NCBI RefSeq assembly: GCF_000013385.1
Contig: NC_007760.1
Span: forward strand, 3,260,001-3,324,000
Length of the DNA stretch: 64,000 nucleotides
Source of the DNA: Anaeromyxobacter dehalogenans 2CP-C
GTDB lineage: Bacteria; Myxococcota; Myxococcia; Myxococcales; Anaeromyxobacteraceae
Direction of reading: 5' to 3'
Made by a program: the position numbers and the translations under genes. The notes under the pieces are model-generated. The model was not told the DNA's origin. It saw only the letters and a program-made list of their open reading frames with translations, and did no database searches. Positions within the stretch are counted from its first letter, which is position 1. The number at the start of each line of letters is the position of its first letter. Shown here one piece after another: positions 51,165 to 62,534 of the stretch.

Positions 51165-53080
51165 TACTTGTAGCTCCTCACCGCGAGGTGGACGTTCTCG
51201 AACTTGAGCGGCTCCTTGTGGAGCTCCGGCTCCTTGCCGATACCCTTGAACTCCCAGGCGGCCGTGTAGCAGAAGTTCGCGTCGTCGCGCTTCGCCTCGC
51301 CGTCCGGGTACTGGTGCTCGACGCGGAAGTGACCGCCGCAGGACTCCTCGCGGTGCAGGGCGTCGCGGGCGAGCAGCTCGGCGAACTCGAGGAAGTCGGC
51401 GGTGCGGCCGGCGTTCTCGAGCTGCTGGTTGAGCTCCTCACCCTTGCCGGAGACCTTCACGTTCTCCCAGAACTCCTTGCGGATGGCCGGGATCTTCTGG
51501 AGCGCCTTGGTGAGCGACTCCTTGCTCCGGGCCATGCCGACGTCCTCCCACATCGTCGTGCCGAGCTCGCGGATGAACTCGGTCACGGTCTTCTTCCCGT
51601 TGATGCCGAGCAGCTTCTTGGAGGCGCCGTGCACCTCCTCCACCGACTTCTTGAACTCGGGGTGGTCGGCCTTGACCTTGCCGGGCTTGGTGGTCGCGAG
51701 GTAGCCGGCGATGGTGTTCGGGATGACGAAGTAGCCGTCCGCCAGGCCCTGCATCAGCGCGCTGGCGCCCAGGCGGTTCGCGCCGTGGACGGAGAAGTTC
51801 GCCTCGCCGAGCACGAACAGGCCCGGGATGTTGCTCATCAGGTTGTAGTCCACCCAGAGGCCGCCCATCGAGTAGTGCGGCGCCGGGTAGATGCGCATCG
51901 GCTGCTTGTACGCGTCCTCGTCGGTGATCCGCTCGTACATCTCGAACAGGTTCCCGTAGCGCTCGCGGACCACGTTCTCGCCCAGCCGCTTGATGGAGGC
52001 GGCGAAGTCGAGGTAGACGCCGCGGCCGCCGGGGCCGACGCCGCGGCCCTCGTCGCACTGCTCCTTGGCGGCGCGGGACGCGATGTCGCGGGGGGCGAGG
52101 TTGCCGAACGTCGGGTACTTCCGCTCGAGGTAGTAGTCGCGATCCTCCTCGGGGATCTCGTTCGCCGGCTTGTTGCAGTCCTCCTTCTTCTTCGGCACCC
52201 AGATCCGGCCGTCGTTGCGGAGCGACTCGGACATGAGCGTCAGCTTCGACTGGTAGTCACCGGCCTGCGGGATGCACGTCGGGTGGATCTGCGTGAAGCA
52301 GGGGTTCGCGAAGTAGGCGCCCTTCTTGTGCGCCTTCCAGTTCGCGGTGACGCTGCAGCCCATCGCGTTGGTGGACAGGTAGAACACGTTCACGTAGCCG
52401 CCGGTGGCGAGCACCACCGCGTCGCCGACGTGCGTGCGGATCTCCCCGGTGACCAGGTCGCGGATCGTGATGCCCTTCGCCTCGCCGTCCACCACCACCA
52501 GGTCCAGCATCTCGGTGCGGGCGAACAGCTTCACGGTGCCGGCCTTGATCTGCCGGGACAGCGCCGAGTACGCGCCGAGCAGCAGCTGCTGGCCGGTCTG
52601 GCCGCGCGCGTAGAAGGTGCGGGACACCTGCGCGCCGCCGAAGGAGCGGTTGTCGAGGTAGCCGGCGTAGTCGCGCGCGAACGGCACGCCCTGCGCGACG
52701 CACTGGTCGATGATGTTGTTGCTGACCTGCGCGAGGCGCCACACGTCGGCCTCGCGGGCGCGGAAGTCGCCGCCCTTGATGGTGTCGTAGAACAGGCGGT
52801 AGATGCTGTCGCCGTCGTTCGGGTAGTTCTTCGCGGCGTTGATGCCGCCCTGCGCCGCGATGGAGTGCGCGCGCCGCGGAGAGTCCTGGTAGCAGAACGT
52901 CTCCACGTTGTAGCCGAGCTCACCGAGCGTCGCGGCCGCCGAGGCGCCGGCGAGGCCGGTGCCGACCACCAGGATCTTGAACTTCCGCTTGTTCGCGGGG
53001 TTCACCAGCTTCAGGTCGAAGCGGTACTTGTCCCACGACTCTTCGATGCGGCCGGTAGGTGCCTTTCCGTCGAGGATCAC
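51164..53080 (-). CDS. sdhA: Succinate dehydrogenase / fumarate reductase flavoprotein subunit
   Basis: 638 residues. The FAD-binding [18 protein letters not shown], the covalent-FAD region [13 protein letters not shown], and the active-site parts [11 protein letters not shown] and [12 protein letters not shown] are present. The Wolinella/Bacillus type is suggested by the length and the single-cytochrome operon. It oxidises succinate to fumarate, or runs in reverse as fumarate reductase with menaquinol; sequence alone cannot decide. It lies 10 bp after sdhC. Confidence 0.96.
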   Translation of the reverse strand: MILDGKAPTGRIEESWDKYRFDLKLVNPANKRKFKILVVGTGLAGASAAATLGELGYNVETFCYQDSPRRAHSIAAQGGINAAKNYPNDGDSIYRLFYDTIKGGDFRAREADVWRLAQVSNNIIDQCVAQGVPFARDYAGYLDNRSFGGAQVSRTFYARGQTGQQLLLGAYSALSRQIKAGTVKLFARTEMLDLVVVDGEAKGITIRDLVTGEIRTHVGDAVVLATGGYVNVFYLSTNAMGCSVTANWKAHKKGAYFANPCFTQIHPTCIPQAGDYQSKLTLMSESLRNDGRIWVPKKKEDCNKPANEIPEEDRDYYLERKYPTFGNLAPRDIASRAAKEQCDEGRGVGPGGRGVYLDFAASIKRLGENVVRERYGNLFEMYERITDEDAYKQPMRIYPAPHYSMGGLWVDYNLMSNIPGLFVLGEANFSVHGANRLGASALMQGLADGYFVIPNTIAGYLATTKPGKVKADHPEFKKSVEEVHGASKKLLGINGKKTVTEFIRELGTTMWEDVGMARSKESLTKALQKIPAIRKEFWENVKVSGKGEELNQQLENAGRTADFLEFAELLARDALHREESCGGHFRVEHQYPDGEAKRDDANFCYTAAWEFKGIGKEPELHKEPLKFENVHLAVRSYK

Positions 53081-53090
53081 GGTGTCTCCC

Positions 53091-53756
53091 TTAGTTCCCG
53101 GCGATGCCGGCGAGGATGAGCAGCGGAATGGCCCCGAAGCCGACGAGCAGGATCCCGGCGAGCGTCTTGCCGACCACGCCCCAGCGCGGCAGCAGCGTCT
53201 CGTTGCTCCAGCCGAGGGTCTGCAGCGTGCTCTGGATGCCGTGCTTCAGGTGGAGGAACAGCGCGATCATCCCGACCACGTAGATCGCGGCGATCGGCAC
53301 GATCCGGAACTGCTGGACCACCATGCCGAACACGTCGAAGCGGCCGAGCCCGTCCTGGCCGAGCACCAGGCCCGGGGTCACCCGCAGCGTGAACTGGAGC
53401 AGGTGGTAGACGATGAACGCGCCGAGGATGAGGCCCGTCCAGATCATCGTCTTGCCGGAGAACGTGGCCTTCAGGCTGCGCTGGACCGCGTAGCGCGTCG
53501 GGTTCGCGGCGCTGTTCTCGAGGGTGATCTGCACCGCGAGGACCGCGTGCAGCACCACCGAGAGTCCCACCACCACCCGGGTGCCCCACACCAGCGGCGC
53601 CAGCTGGTGCAGCTTCTCCGCGTACGCGTTGATGCCGTCCGGCCCGTTGAAGATCGAGAGGTTTCCGAGCAGGTGCCCGACGACGAACAGGACCATGATG
53701 AGGCCGGTCACGGCCATCACGATCTTCCTGCCAATCGAGTCCGAGAACAGTCGCAT
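53091..53756 (-). CDS. sdhC: Succinate dehydrogenase cytochrome b558 subunit
   Basis: 221 residues with five membrane helices, the size of the diheme b558-type subunit of B. subtilis SdhC and W. succinogenes FrdC. Histidines in helices ([40 protein letters not shown]) are placed to bind two hemes b. It anchors SdhAB and exchanges electrons with quinone. First gene of the operon; the upstream 180 bp should hold the promoter. Confidence 0.93.
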   Translation of the reverse strand: MRLFSDSIGRKIVMAVTGLIMVLFVVGHLLGNLSIFNGPDGINAYAEKLHQLAPLVWGTRVVVGLSVVLHAVLAVQITLENSAANPTRYAVQRSLKATFSGKTMIWTGLILGAFIVYHLLQFTLRVTPGLVLGQDGLGRFDVFGMVVQQFRIVPIAAIYVVGMIALFLHLKHGIQSTLQTLGWSNETLLPRWGVVGKTLAGILLVGFGAIPLLILAGIAGN

Positions 53757-53972
53757 TGAGCCGTTTCCCTTCTTCGTGGATGAGCTTCCGCCGCCGAGAC
53801 GGTGTGTCGCCTCGCGCCCTGAACAGGAGTGCGCGGAATCGCACCATAGCTGCGACCCCTTGGGGCACGTCAAGGACGGGAGAAGTCGGTTTTGTCGCAA
53901 GGTTGGGCGATCGCCTGCCCGAGATCCCGGCAGGGTGCTAGAGCCGCAGCGATCGCATCGAGCAGGCGCCCG

Positions 53973-55814
53973 TCAGGGGCCCCCGGCCCGACGTTCGCGC
54001 TCCAGCGCCGCCCAGGCCTGCTCGCGCCACCCGCGGCCGTGATCCACCAGGTCGGCGCGCGCGGTCGCGTACGGGCGGTGCGGCTCCACCGGGCGGTTCT
54101 CCAGGGCGAGCGCGGCGAAGAACCGGTCGGCGGAGGCGTCCTCGCCGGCGCCGTCGGGCGGCTGGATGCCCATGGCGGCGTTCGGGATGGAGACCGACAG
54201 CCGCCCGCGCGAGTCGGTCCAGCGCGCCGCGAGCCCCTTCGCCTCCTGCTGGCTCCCGCCGGCGCCCTCGGTCGGGCCGCCCACCAGGACCGCGCGCCCG
54301 CCGCTCCGGAGCAGCCCAGCGAGCCGCTCGCACGCGCTCATGCACGAGGGCGAGGTGAGCGCCACCACGCGGCCGCGGAACCCGCCCTCCGCCGGATCCG
54401 GGCGGAGCGGCGGCTCCAGCAGCGCGGGGGTGAAGTCGTCGCCGGCCTTCCGGGCCCCGCGGATCGAGTCGAGCACCCGCTCCGGCTCGGAGCGCGATCG
54501 CACGCCCACCGCGGGCGCGCCGCCCAGCATCGGCGCGCGCTCGCGGTACACGCCCTCGTTGAACTCGGTGGCGCGCAGCACCAGCGCGCCGCCCGGCGAC
54601 GACGTCCCCGCCGGCAGGAGCATCCGCGCCAGCGCGGTCGAGTGCGAGAGGTACCCGCCGCCGTTCTGGCGCAGGTCGAGCACCAGGTCGGCGCCGCGGG
54701 CGTCGCAGCCGCGCAGGAACTCGCCCAGGACGTCGCCGAACGGGCGCCGCTCGCCGCCGGCCGACAGCGCCTCCGTGTGGAGGGAGAGGAGCTGCGCGTA
54801 GCACACCGGCCGCCCGCCGGGCCCGGAGACCTCGCCCAGGCGCGCCGCCGGCCCGCCGCCGTCGCCGGTGTACGTCCGGAGCGCGGCCGCCTGGTCCGGC
54901 GCGAAGATCGAGTCGGTCCGGCGCGCCCCGCCGGCCGGGTCGCCGCCGTCCACCAGGGCGGCCGCGGCCTCGCCCAGGTCGGCGGTCCGGATCCCGGTGC
55001 GGGCCAGGAGCGCGCGGCCCAGCGCGCCGCGGCCCGCGCCCGGCGAGGCCCACCACGGCAGGCGCACCGTGCGGCGGGCGCCGCGGGCGATCACCGTCAG
55101 CTCGGCGGTGGCGCGGGCGGGGTGCAGGAAGTCGCGGCGGGTGAGCGCGTCCACGGCGCGCTCGTCGCGGGCCGCGGCCGAGCTGCCCGGGACGTGCGCG
55201 GCGAGCTCGTCCATCGCCGCGCGCACCGGGCGGCCGTCCACCGCGACGACGCGGGTGCCGGGCGCGAGCAGCGCCCCCGGGTCGGGGAGGCCGGCGCGCG
55301 CCAGCGCCTCCCCGAGCGCCGGCGAGCGGCTCGCCACGTAGACCCGGCCGTCGGCGGCGAGGCGCAGGCCGATGCCGAGCGCGACCTGCGGCGCGCCGGA
55401 CGGCACCCGCAGCAGCAGGTGCCCGTCCTCGAAGGCGGCCACGCAGCGGCGCATCCGGTCGTAGAAGCGGAGCGGATCGCGCTCGGCCGCGACGGCGCGC
55501 TCGCCCTCGACGCACGCCTCGAGGTGGGCGCGCGGATCGAACCCCGGGCGGCCGGCCGCGGCGAGCGTGAAGGGCTTGGTGGTGAGGAACACGTACCGCG
55601 CCTCGATGGCCTGCCGGAGCTCGCAGGCGATCCGGACGCGCGCCGCCGCGGGGCAGAGCGGCCCGTCCCCGTCGCACGCCGCCGGCGCGGGGCCGGGCGC
55701 GGCCTCGCAGGCGGCCGAACCCGGAGCCGGCGCCGGCGCGGAGGCGTTCGCCGCGGGCAGCGGGGAGGCCAGCGCGAGGAGCGCGGCGAGCGGGAGGAGC
55801 AGGGCGGGACGCAT
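53973..55814 (-). CDS. Secreted S41-family peptidase-like protein
   Basis: 613 residues. A signal peptide (LLLPLAALLALASPLPAANA) leads to an exported protein. A PDZ-like segment lies around ~160-215 (ALGIGLRLAADGRVYVAS, APGTRVVAVDGRPV). The tail-specific protease domain shows VLDLRQNGGGYLSH and the nucleophile region SPSCMSACERLAG, with Ser before A-C-E. The usual catalytic Lys (T-x-G-K-G) reads TEGAGG, so that Lys is missing, although QQEAKG nearby has one. Activity is therefore uncertain. It is monocistronic. Confidence 0.82.
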   Translation of the reverse strand: MRPALLLPLAALLALASPLPAANASAPAPAPGSAACEAAPGPAPAACDGDGPLCPAAARVRIACELRQAIEARYVFLTTKPFTLAAAGRPGFDPRAHLEACVEGERAVAAERDPLRFYDRMRRCVAAFEDGHLLLRVPSGAPQVALGIGLRLAADGRVYVASRSPALGEALARAGLPDPGALLAPGTRVVAVDGRPVRAAMDELAAHVPGSSAAARDERAVDALTRRDFLHPARATAELTVIARGARRTVRLPWWASPGAGRGALGRALLARTGIRTADLGEAAAALVDGGDPAGGARRTDSIFAPDQAAALRTYTGDGGGPAARLGEVSGPGGRPVCYAQLLSLHTEALSAGGERRPFGDVLGEFLRGCDARGADLVLDLRQNGGGYLSHSTALARMLLPAGTSSPGGALVLRATEFNEGVYRERAPMLGGAPAVGVRSRSEPERVLDSIRGARKAGDDFTPALLEPPLRPDPAEGGFRGRVVALTSPSCMSACERLAGLLRSGGRAVLVGGPTEGAGGSQQEAKGLAARWTDSRGRLSVSIPNAAMGIQPPDGAGEDASADRFFAALALENRPVEPHRPYATARADLVDHGRGWREQAWAALERERRAGGP

Positions 55815-56057
55815 CGGTGGGGGACGCGCGCCGGGGCGAGGGCCCCGCGCGCTCCCCTCGAACGCCCCGCACGGCGCGAGACATTCCGCCGGGTGCGGCC
55901 CGGGCGCGTCCCGTGTCGCGCGATGTGCGCGCTCCGCTCACCTCGCCGCACGCCGCAGGTCGCCCCGGCAGATGGGCTCGCGGATGTCAAGGTCGCGCCG
56001 AATTTGCGGAAACAGCCGGCGTGCGTACCATGGGGCCCACTGTGGGAGGACGCAGGA

Positions 56058-56369
56058 ATGGCCGCAACGGACAAGCAGAAGCAGTCGCTCTACTTCCCGG
56101 AGGAGACGCTCCGCGAGATCATGAGCGAGGCGGTGCGCCTCGATCGGTCGCTCTCGTGGACCGTGCAGCAGGCGTGGCGCCTCGCGCGGAACGAGCTCAA
56201 GCGGTTCCCTTCGGTGAACTTGCACGGTGAGATCGCGCGCGCGCCGGCCCCCGCGCACCCCCCGCGCGAGCGCAGCGCACCGCTCCCGGCGTCGCTGGAG
56301 CGGCGCGAGCCCTCCGAGCAGGTGCGGGAGTTCCTGAAGGGCAAGTTCGACCGCGAGTTCGCGGGCTGA
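56058..56369 (+). CDS. TIGR04563-type small protein
   Basis: 103 residues. The N-terminal KQKQSLYFPEETLREIMSEA followed by RLDRSLSWTVQQAWRLARNEL is the pattern of TIGR04563 proteins, which occur in many copies in Myxococcota and look like ribbon-helix-helix regulators (one strand, then two helices). The C-terminus (SEQVREFLKGKFDREFAG) is conserved in the family as I recall it. Function is not established. GGAGGACGCAGGA lies upstream of the start. Confidence 0.8.
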   Translation: MAATDKQKQSLYFPEETLREIMSEAVRLDRSLSWTVQQAWRLARNELKRFPSVNLHGEIARAPAPAHPPRERSAPLPASLERREPSEQVREFLKGKFDREFAG

Positions 56370-56433
56370 ACGTGCCCGCCGCACGGGGCGGGCGCGCGCG
56401 GATCGCGCGCGGCCCCCGCCCCGCACGATCCGG

Positions 56434-58626
56434 CTACGGACACCCGGCCGGCTTCGCGAACGACTCCGTCACGGTCACCGCGCCCGACGCGTCCACGACG
56501 CCCTGCGCGCCGACGCCCACGCCGTACGCCGCGAACGCGTCCCACACCAGGCACGCGTGCGCCGCCGCGTCCGGGCTCCCGCCCGCGCCGACCGCCTGGA
56601 GGATGCCGTCGCGCATGTCCTCGAACGCGGGCGTGGACGGCGTGTAGTTCATCCCGTCCACCAGGTAGTCGAGCAGCAGCGACTTGCCCAGCCCGGCCGT
56701 CTGGAACGCCTGGAACAGCCGCCAGCCGATGGCCCCGTACACCTCGCCGTCGAGGTGGACCTCGGTGCCGGCCACGTCGCCGTAGGTCCGCGGGTAGCCG
56801 GTGTACGGCGCGGTCCGGATGCCGAGCGGGTTGCTGGACGCGTACTCGCCCACGCGGTCGTCCTCGTTCATGACCACCGCGAGCACGTCGCTCATGCCCT
56901 CCCCGACCGCGCCGGCGAGCGGACCGCTCATGCCGCCGATCATGCGCCAGGTGAGGCCGTGCCCGTACTCGTGGAACACGACGTCGGAGTCGAGGTCGCC
57001 GTCCACCATCAGCGGGGCGGGGTCCTTCCGCCGCGCGGTGGCGTTCACGCCCGTCGCGCCCTTCAGCGTCACGCCGTCGTTCTGCGAGATCATCACCGCC
57101 GGGATGCGGATCTTCCGCTCGGTCCCGCCCATGGTGAAGACGGCGTCGCCGCCCTGGTTGTTCGCGACGATCACCGCCACCGCGCCCGCCGACTGCGCGT
57201 TCAGCACCTTGAGGGTGAAGTTGCAGCTCCCGCGATCCACCAGCGCGATCCGCCCGGCCACCGCGTTCTGGATCGCCTCGCAGCCGTCGGTCGCCGTGCC
57301 GGTGCCGTCGTCCACGAGGACCACGTCGGCGGTGACCCCGGCCGTGGTCAGCGAGGGACCGAACTCGGCGCCGGCGGCGTCGTAGCTCCCGGCGATCCCG
57401 GCGGGCGCGTTCACCACCACCTCGAGCGGCGGCACCGGGCCGTTCCACAGGTACATCTGCATCCGGGGCGAGCGCCCGTCGGTGGGCGTCGCGAAGTTCG
57501 CGTTGTCGGTGCCGCCGCCGTCCTGCGCCTCGGCGTTCACCGAGTCGCGCTCCTTCCCGCCGCGCCCGAAGTTGGCGTCCTGGAAGTTCCCGGCGGCCTC
57601 GTCGAAGCCGTGCACGTACAGGACGTCGTGGATGACGTTGTTCAGGTAGAAGAGGTTCTGGACCGCCACCGCGCGGTTCCCGGCGGTGGACGGCTGCGCC
57701 GTGAGGTCGGCCGCGGTGAGGAAGTTCCCGTCGGTGACCGAGGTGCCGCCGCGGTCCGGGCGGTTGTTCGCGTCCGCGTCCAGGTACGCGTTCACGTTGT
57801 TGCCGGCGATGTCGATGGTGGACTGCGCGCCGGCGTACAGCCAGCCGATGGGCGACTCGAGGCCGCCGGGCGCCGGGCCGGAGACCACCGCCTGCGGCGT
57901 CTTCGAGGGATCCTCGACGAACACGGCGTAGCTGTCGTTCGCGGTGCGCAGCTCGACCGACCGGACCGCGCCGTCGCCGTCCACGAGCGTGTGGTGCAGC
58001 AGGTTCCCGCGCTCGCTCCAGGTCTCGACCACGAACCCGGCGCGGAGCGCGCCGCCCGGCTCGGGGACGGCCACGCGCTCCACGGTGGGCGGGGCGTGGA
58101 ACCTCGCGGGGTCGCGCGCGAACACGGTGAGGTCGCCGTCGCGGCCCGTCACCCCGGGCGCCGCCGCCGGCTGGTACCCGAGGCGCCGCAGCGCCGCCTC
58201 GAGCGCCTGCGCCTCGCCGACGCGCGCCGGCGCGACGGCGCCCCCGGCCACGGGCGCGAGCCCGTCCACGAGGTGGAGCAGCCGCCCGCTGGCGTCCACG
58301 GCCGCGCGCGCGTAGCCGCCCGCGACGCGCAGGCCCCCGGCGCGCTGCTCGAGGCGGAGGTGGGTGATGCCGCCCCGCCCGCGCGACTCGGCCGCGATCG
58401 CGAGCCCGTCCACGGTGGCGCGCGCGGCGCCGTGGGATCGCAGGAACCCCGCGACCACCTGCGTCACCGGCGCCCGCGACGGAGGCGTGAGCGCCCCGCC
58501 GGCCGCGGCGCGGTACACGCGCGCGCCGGGCGCGGCGGCGGCGCCGTCCGGCGCGGCCAGGAGGAGAGCGAGCGCGCAGCCGACGGCGGCGCGGACCAGG
58601 AGACTCGGACCGACTGCATCACGCAT
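56434..58626 (-). CDS. Secreted M36-family (fungalysin-type) metalloprotease with inserted PA domain
   Basis: 730 residues: a signal peptide (~12-32), an FTP-like propeptide (~40-240) and the M36 catalytic domain. NLFYLNNVIHDVLYVHGFDE and NFGRGG are fungalysin-typical, HEYGH at ~550 is the zinc motif and GEGMSDVLAV gives the third ligand Glu. Between the two catalytic parts a PA domain is inserted (~410-520; IALVDRGSCNFTLKVLNAQS). It is a predicted extracellular endoprotease, probably for predation, nutrient uptake or matrix turnover. Confidence 0.93.
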   Translation of the reverse strand: MRDAVGPSLLVRAAVGCALALLLAAPDGAAAAPGARVYRAAAGGALTPPSRAPVTQVVAGFLRSHGAARATVDGLAIAAESRGRGGITHLRLEQRAGGLRVAGGYARAAVDASGRLLHLVDGLAPVAGGAVAPARVGEAQALEAALRRLGYQPAAAPGVTGRDGDLTVFARDPARFHAPPTVERVAVPEPGGALRAGFVVETWSERGNLLHHTLVDGDGAVRSVELRTANDSYAVFVEDPSKTPQAVVSGPAPGGLESPIGWLYAGAQSTIDIAGNNVNAYLDADANNRPDRGGTSVTDGNFLTAADLTAQPSTAGNRAVAVQNLFYLNNVIHDVLYVHGFDEAAGNFQDANFGRGGKERDSVNAEAQDGGGTDNANFATPTDGRSPRMQMYLWNGPVPPLEVVVNAPAGIAGSYDAAGAEFGPSLTTAGVTADVVLVDDGTGTATDGCEAIQNAVAGRIALVDRGSCNFTLKVLNAQSAGAVAVIVANNQGGDAVFTMGGTERKIRIPAVMISQNDGVTLKGATGVNATARRKDPAPLMVDGDLDSDVVFHEYGHGLTWRMIGGMSGPLAGAVGEGMSDVLAVVMNEDDRVGEYASSNPLGIRTAPYTGYPRTYGDVAGTEVHLDGEVYGAIGWRLFQAFQTAGLGKSLLLDYLVDGMNYTPSTPAFEDMRDGILQAVGAGGSPDAAAHACLVWDAFAAYGVGVGAQGVVDASGAVTVTESFAKPAGCP

Positions 58627-58858
58627 GGCGAAACCCCCGCTGGATCGAGCCCGGGCACGGGCGCGTCCTGCGCGGTCGCGCCGCGGCCCGGGACCCTTGC
58701 CAATAGCCGTGCGTGGGCGGCGGGGGAATGGTCCCGGGATGGTCAGGGCCCGGGCAGGTCATGCCTCCCGCCCCGGGACGTGGCGCGGCGATCCGCGGTA
58801 TCCGGACGCCGGGTGCGTGCGGGCGGGCTGCTGGCGCGGCGCGTCGGGCCCGGCGCGG

Positions 58859-59533
58859 CTACAGCCGGCAACCGGCGAGGTCGGGCGTCCCGGCCAGCAG
58901 CGCGTCGAACCGGCGCACGAACTCGGGCGCGGTGGACGCGGCCACGAGCCCGGGCGCGCCGCGCACCGACACCTCCACCACGCGCCGGGCGCTCGCGCCG
59001 TCGCCGCCGACCATCGCCGCGAACGTGGAGAGCGACTCGCCGCCCCCGCGGGCGAGGTCCTTCTGCAGGTCCCGGAACCCGTTCAGCGCGAAGCGGTGCA
59101 GCTCGGCGCTGCGCCGCGCCGCGGGCGCGCCGGCGGCCTGCCCCGCCGGCAGCATCTGCACGTGGTACTCGCGCGGCGAGAACTTCATGAGCGACCCCGT
59201 GAGCACGTCCACCCCGCCCGACACGATGGTGCTGCTCACGTCGAGGATCGCGACCGGGTTGAACGCGCGCTCCAGCGTGAACTCCTGGGTCGCGTAGCCC
59301 GGCGCCTCGAAGCGGGCCAGGAACTGCCGCCCGCCCATGAAGTTGCGCGACAGGTCGATCGTGAGCGGCAGCTCGCCGCGGTACTGGCCGTCGATGGTCA
59401 CCCGCACGCCGGGCACGTTCGCGTCGAACGTGAGCGTGTCGTGCGTGCCGGTGAAGATCGTGGCGCAGCCGCCCAGCAGCAGGGGGGCGAGGGCGAGCAG
59501 CGCGAGGCGGAGCGTGCGGCGGGGCGTCGTCAT
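58859..59533 (-). CDS. PEGA-like domain lipoprotein
   Basis: 224 residues. The lipoprotein signal LRLALLALAPLLLGGCATIF has lipobox LLGGC. The mature N-terminus carries a PEGA-type motif (VPGVRVTIDGQYRGELPLTI) in a short beta domain (~35-110) with FEAPGYATQEFTLERAFNPV, as in outer-membrane-associated proteins. The C-terminal half is helical (FRDLQKDLARGGGESLSTF). The role is unknown; presumably envelope structure. The gene is divergent from the alpha/beta hydrolase gene. Confidence 0.78.
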   Translation of the reverse strand: MTTPRRTLRLALLALAPLLLGGCATIFTGTHDTLTFDANVPGVRVTIDGQYRGELPLTIDLSRNFMGGRQFLARFEAPGYATQEFTLERAFNPVAILDVSSTIVSGGVDVLTGSLMKFSPREYHVQMLPAGQAAGAPAARRSAELHRFALNGFRDLQKDLARGGGESLSTFAAMVGGDGASARRVVEVSVRGAPGLVAASTAPEFVRRFDALLAGTPDLAGCRL

Positions 59534-59709
59534 GGTGGCGGTCTCCAGGGCGCCTGCGGACCGCCCGCGGGGCGCACGGACGGTGATTGTGCCCGCCCGC
59601 GCCGGCACGGCAAGTCCCACGTGCGCGTGCGCGGCCCCGGGCGCGTCCTTAAGCTCTCCGGCGCCGCGCGCCGCGCCGCCGCGCCGTGGCCACCCCGGAG
59701 CCCGCACCC

Positions 59710-60747
<1,038 letters not shown>

Positions 60748-60902
60748 CGGCTCCCGCGGCGGCTCCGCCCGCGCCCCCTCCGACGAGCGTCCCCACCGCG
60801 GCCGCGGTGAGCCGCCGTTGACGGCGCGCGCCCGCGCCGTGGCGTGCGCATCCTGCGAGGAACGGTCGCCGCGCGGCGGCCCGGGCCGGCGGGGAGCTGC
60901 AC

Positions 60903-62327
60903 ATGCGGGCAACGATCGCGTCGGTCACCGCGGGGCTCGCGCTCGGCGTGCTCGCCTGCGAGGCGCGGTCCCCGACCGACGCGGGAGCGCCGGCGGCGCG
61001 CGAGGCGGCGGGCGCGGCGCGGGCAGCCGTCCGCGCGGGCAACGTCTTCACCGCGCCGAACGCCGCCGGGGCGGCGCAGACGGTCAACGCGTCCGGCGGG
61101 CGGGTGATCGACGCGGACAACCCGTTCTACCAGGCGCTCGGCACGAACGGCCGCTCCTGCGCGACCTGCCACGACGCGCGCGACAACATGACGGTCACCC
61201 CGGCGCGGCTCCGGGACCGCTTCGACGCGACGGGCGGCACCGACCCGATCTTCCGCCCCGTGGACGGCGCGACCTCGCCGGACGCGGACGTGTCCACCGT
61301 CGAGGCGCGCCGGAGCGCCTATGCGCTGCTCCTGTCGCGGGGCCTGATCCGGATCGGCCTCGGGGTTCCCCCGGACGCGGAGTTCGAGCTGGTGGACGTG
61401 CAGGATCCCTACGGCCACGCGAGCGCGGACGAGCTCTCGCTGTTCCGGCGCCCCCTGCCCGCCACGAACCTCCGGTTCCTCTCCACCGTGATGTGGGACG
61501 GGCGCGAGACGTTCGCCGAACCCGGCCAGCCGACCGGGTACGCGCCGCTCGACGTCGAGCTCGCAGACCAGGCGAACGTCGCCACCCTCGGGCACGGGCA
61601 GGCGGCCGCGCCGCTCGCGGACGCCGAGCGGCAGGCGATCGTGGCGTTCGAGCTGCAGCTGTTCACGGCGCAGGTGAGCGACGACGAGGCCGGGGGGCTC
61701 ACCTCCGGCGGCGCCACCGGTGGACCGCGCGTGCTCTCGTCGCAGCCGTTCACGTTCGGGATGAACGACCCGTTCGACGGCGGCGCGTTCGACCCGGCCG
61801 TGTTCACCGAGTTCGCCGCGTGGCAGGGCTCCCCCCGCGAGGCGCGGGCGGCGATCGCGCGCGGGGAGGCGCTGTTCGACCACCTGCCGTTCGCGATCAC
61901 CGGCGTCTCCGGGCTCAACGACGAGCTGGGCCAGCCCACCATCCAGGGCACGTGCACCACGTGCCACGACACCCCGCACGCGGGCAGCCACTCCGTCCCG
62001 GCGCCGCTCCGCGTCGGCACCGACCTCCCCGACCCGCCGGGCGGCCTCGACGCGTCGGGGCTGCCCGTGTACACGCTGCGCGACCGGGCGACGGGTGAGC
62101 TGACGCGGACGACCGATCCCGGCCGCGCGCTCGTGACCGGCCGGTGGAAGGACGTCGGCCGCTTCAAGGGCCCGACGCTGCGCGGCCTGGCCGGGCGCGC
62201 GCCGTACTTCCACAACGGCTCGGCCCCCGACCTGGCGAGCGTCGTGGAGTTCTACGATGCGCGCTTCGCCCTGCACCTCACCGCGGGACAGAAGGACGAC
62301 CTCGTGGCGTTCCTGCAGGCGCTCTGA
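60903..62327 (+). CDS. Diheme cytochrome c peroxidase / MauG-like lipoprotein
   Basis: 474 residues. A lipobox (GVLACE) marks a lipoprotein. Two CXXCH sites lie at ~86 (CATCHD) and ~351 (CTTCHD), the spacing seen in the CcpA/MauG superfamily. FLSTVMWDGRET and RFKGPTLRGLAGRAPYFHNG are characteristic of the peroxidase domain and its C-terminal heme ligand region. It may reduce peroxide or act as an oxidase/maturation factor in the periplasm. It stands alone, 155 bp after the hydrolase. Confidence 0.88.
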   Translation: MRATIASVTAGLALGVLACEARSPTDAGAPAAREAAGAARAAVRAGNVFTAPNAAGAAQTVNASGGRVIDADNPFYQALGTNGRSCATCHDARDNMTVTPARLRDRFDATGGTDPIFRPVDGATSPDADVSTVEARRSAYALLLSRGLIRIGLGVPPDAEFELVDVQDPYGHASADELSLFRRPLPATNLRFLSTVMWDGRETFAEPGQPTGYAPLDVELADQANVATLGHGQAAAPLADAERQAIVAFELQLFTAQVSDDEAGGLTSGGATGGPRVLSSQPFTFGMNDPFDGGAFDPAVFTEFAAWQGSPREARAAIARGEALFDHLPFAITGVSGLNDELGQPTIQGTCTTCHDTPHAGSHSVPAPLRVGTDLPDPPGGLDASGLPVYTLRDRATGELTRTTDPGRALVTGRWKDVGRFKGPTLRGLAGRAPYFHNGSAPDLASVVEFYDARFALHLTAGQKDDLVAFLQAL

Positions 62328-62534
62328 CGGCGGCGGGCGTCCGGGCGCGGCCCCGCCGGGCCCTCGCGGTGCGGGCTGCCGGCCACCGCGCACGGGGGGG
62401 GCGCCGCAGCAGCCCCGGCGGTCGGCCCCGACGAGGGAACGTTCCAGCGGTTCGCGCGGCCGGAGGGCTCGGCTATGCTCGGTCCCCGGTCGCGCGAGGC
62501 GTGCCCCACGCGTCGCGGCCGCTGCCCGAGGGAC

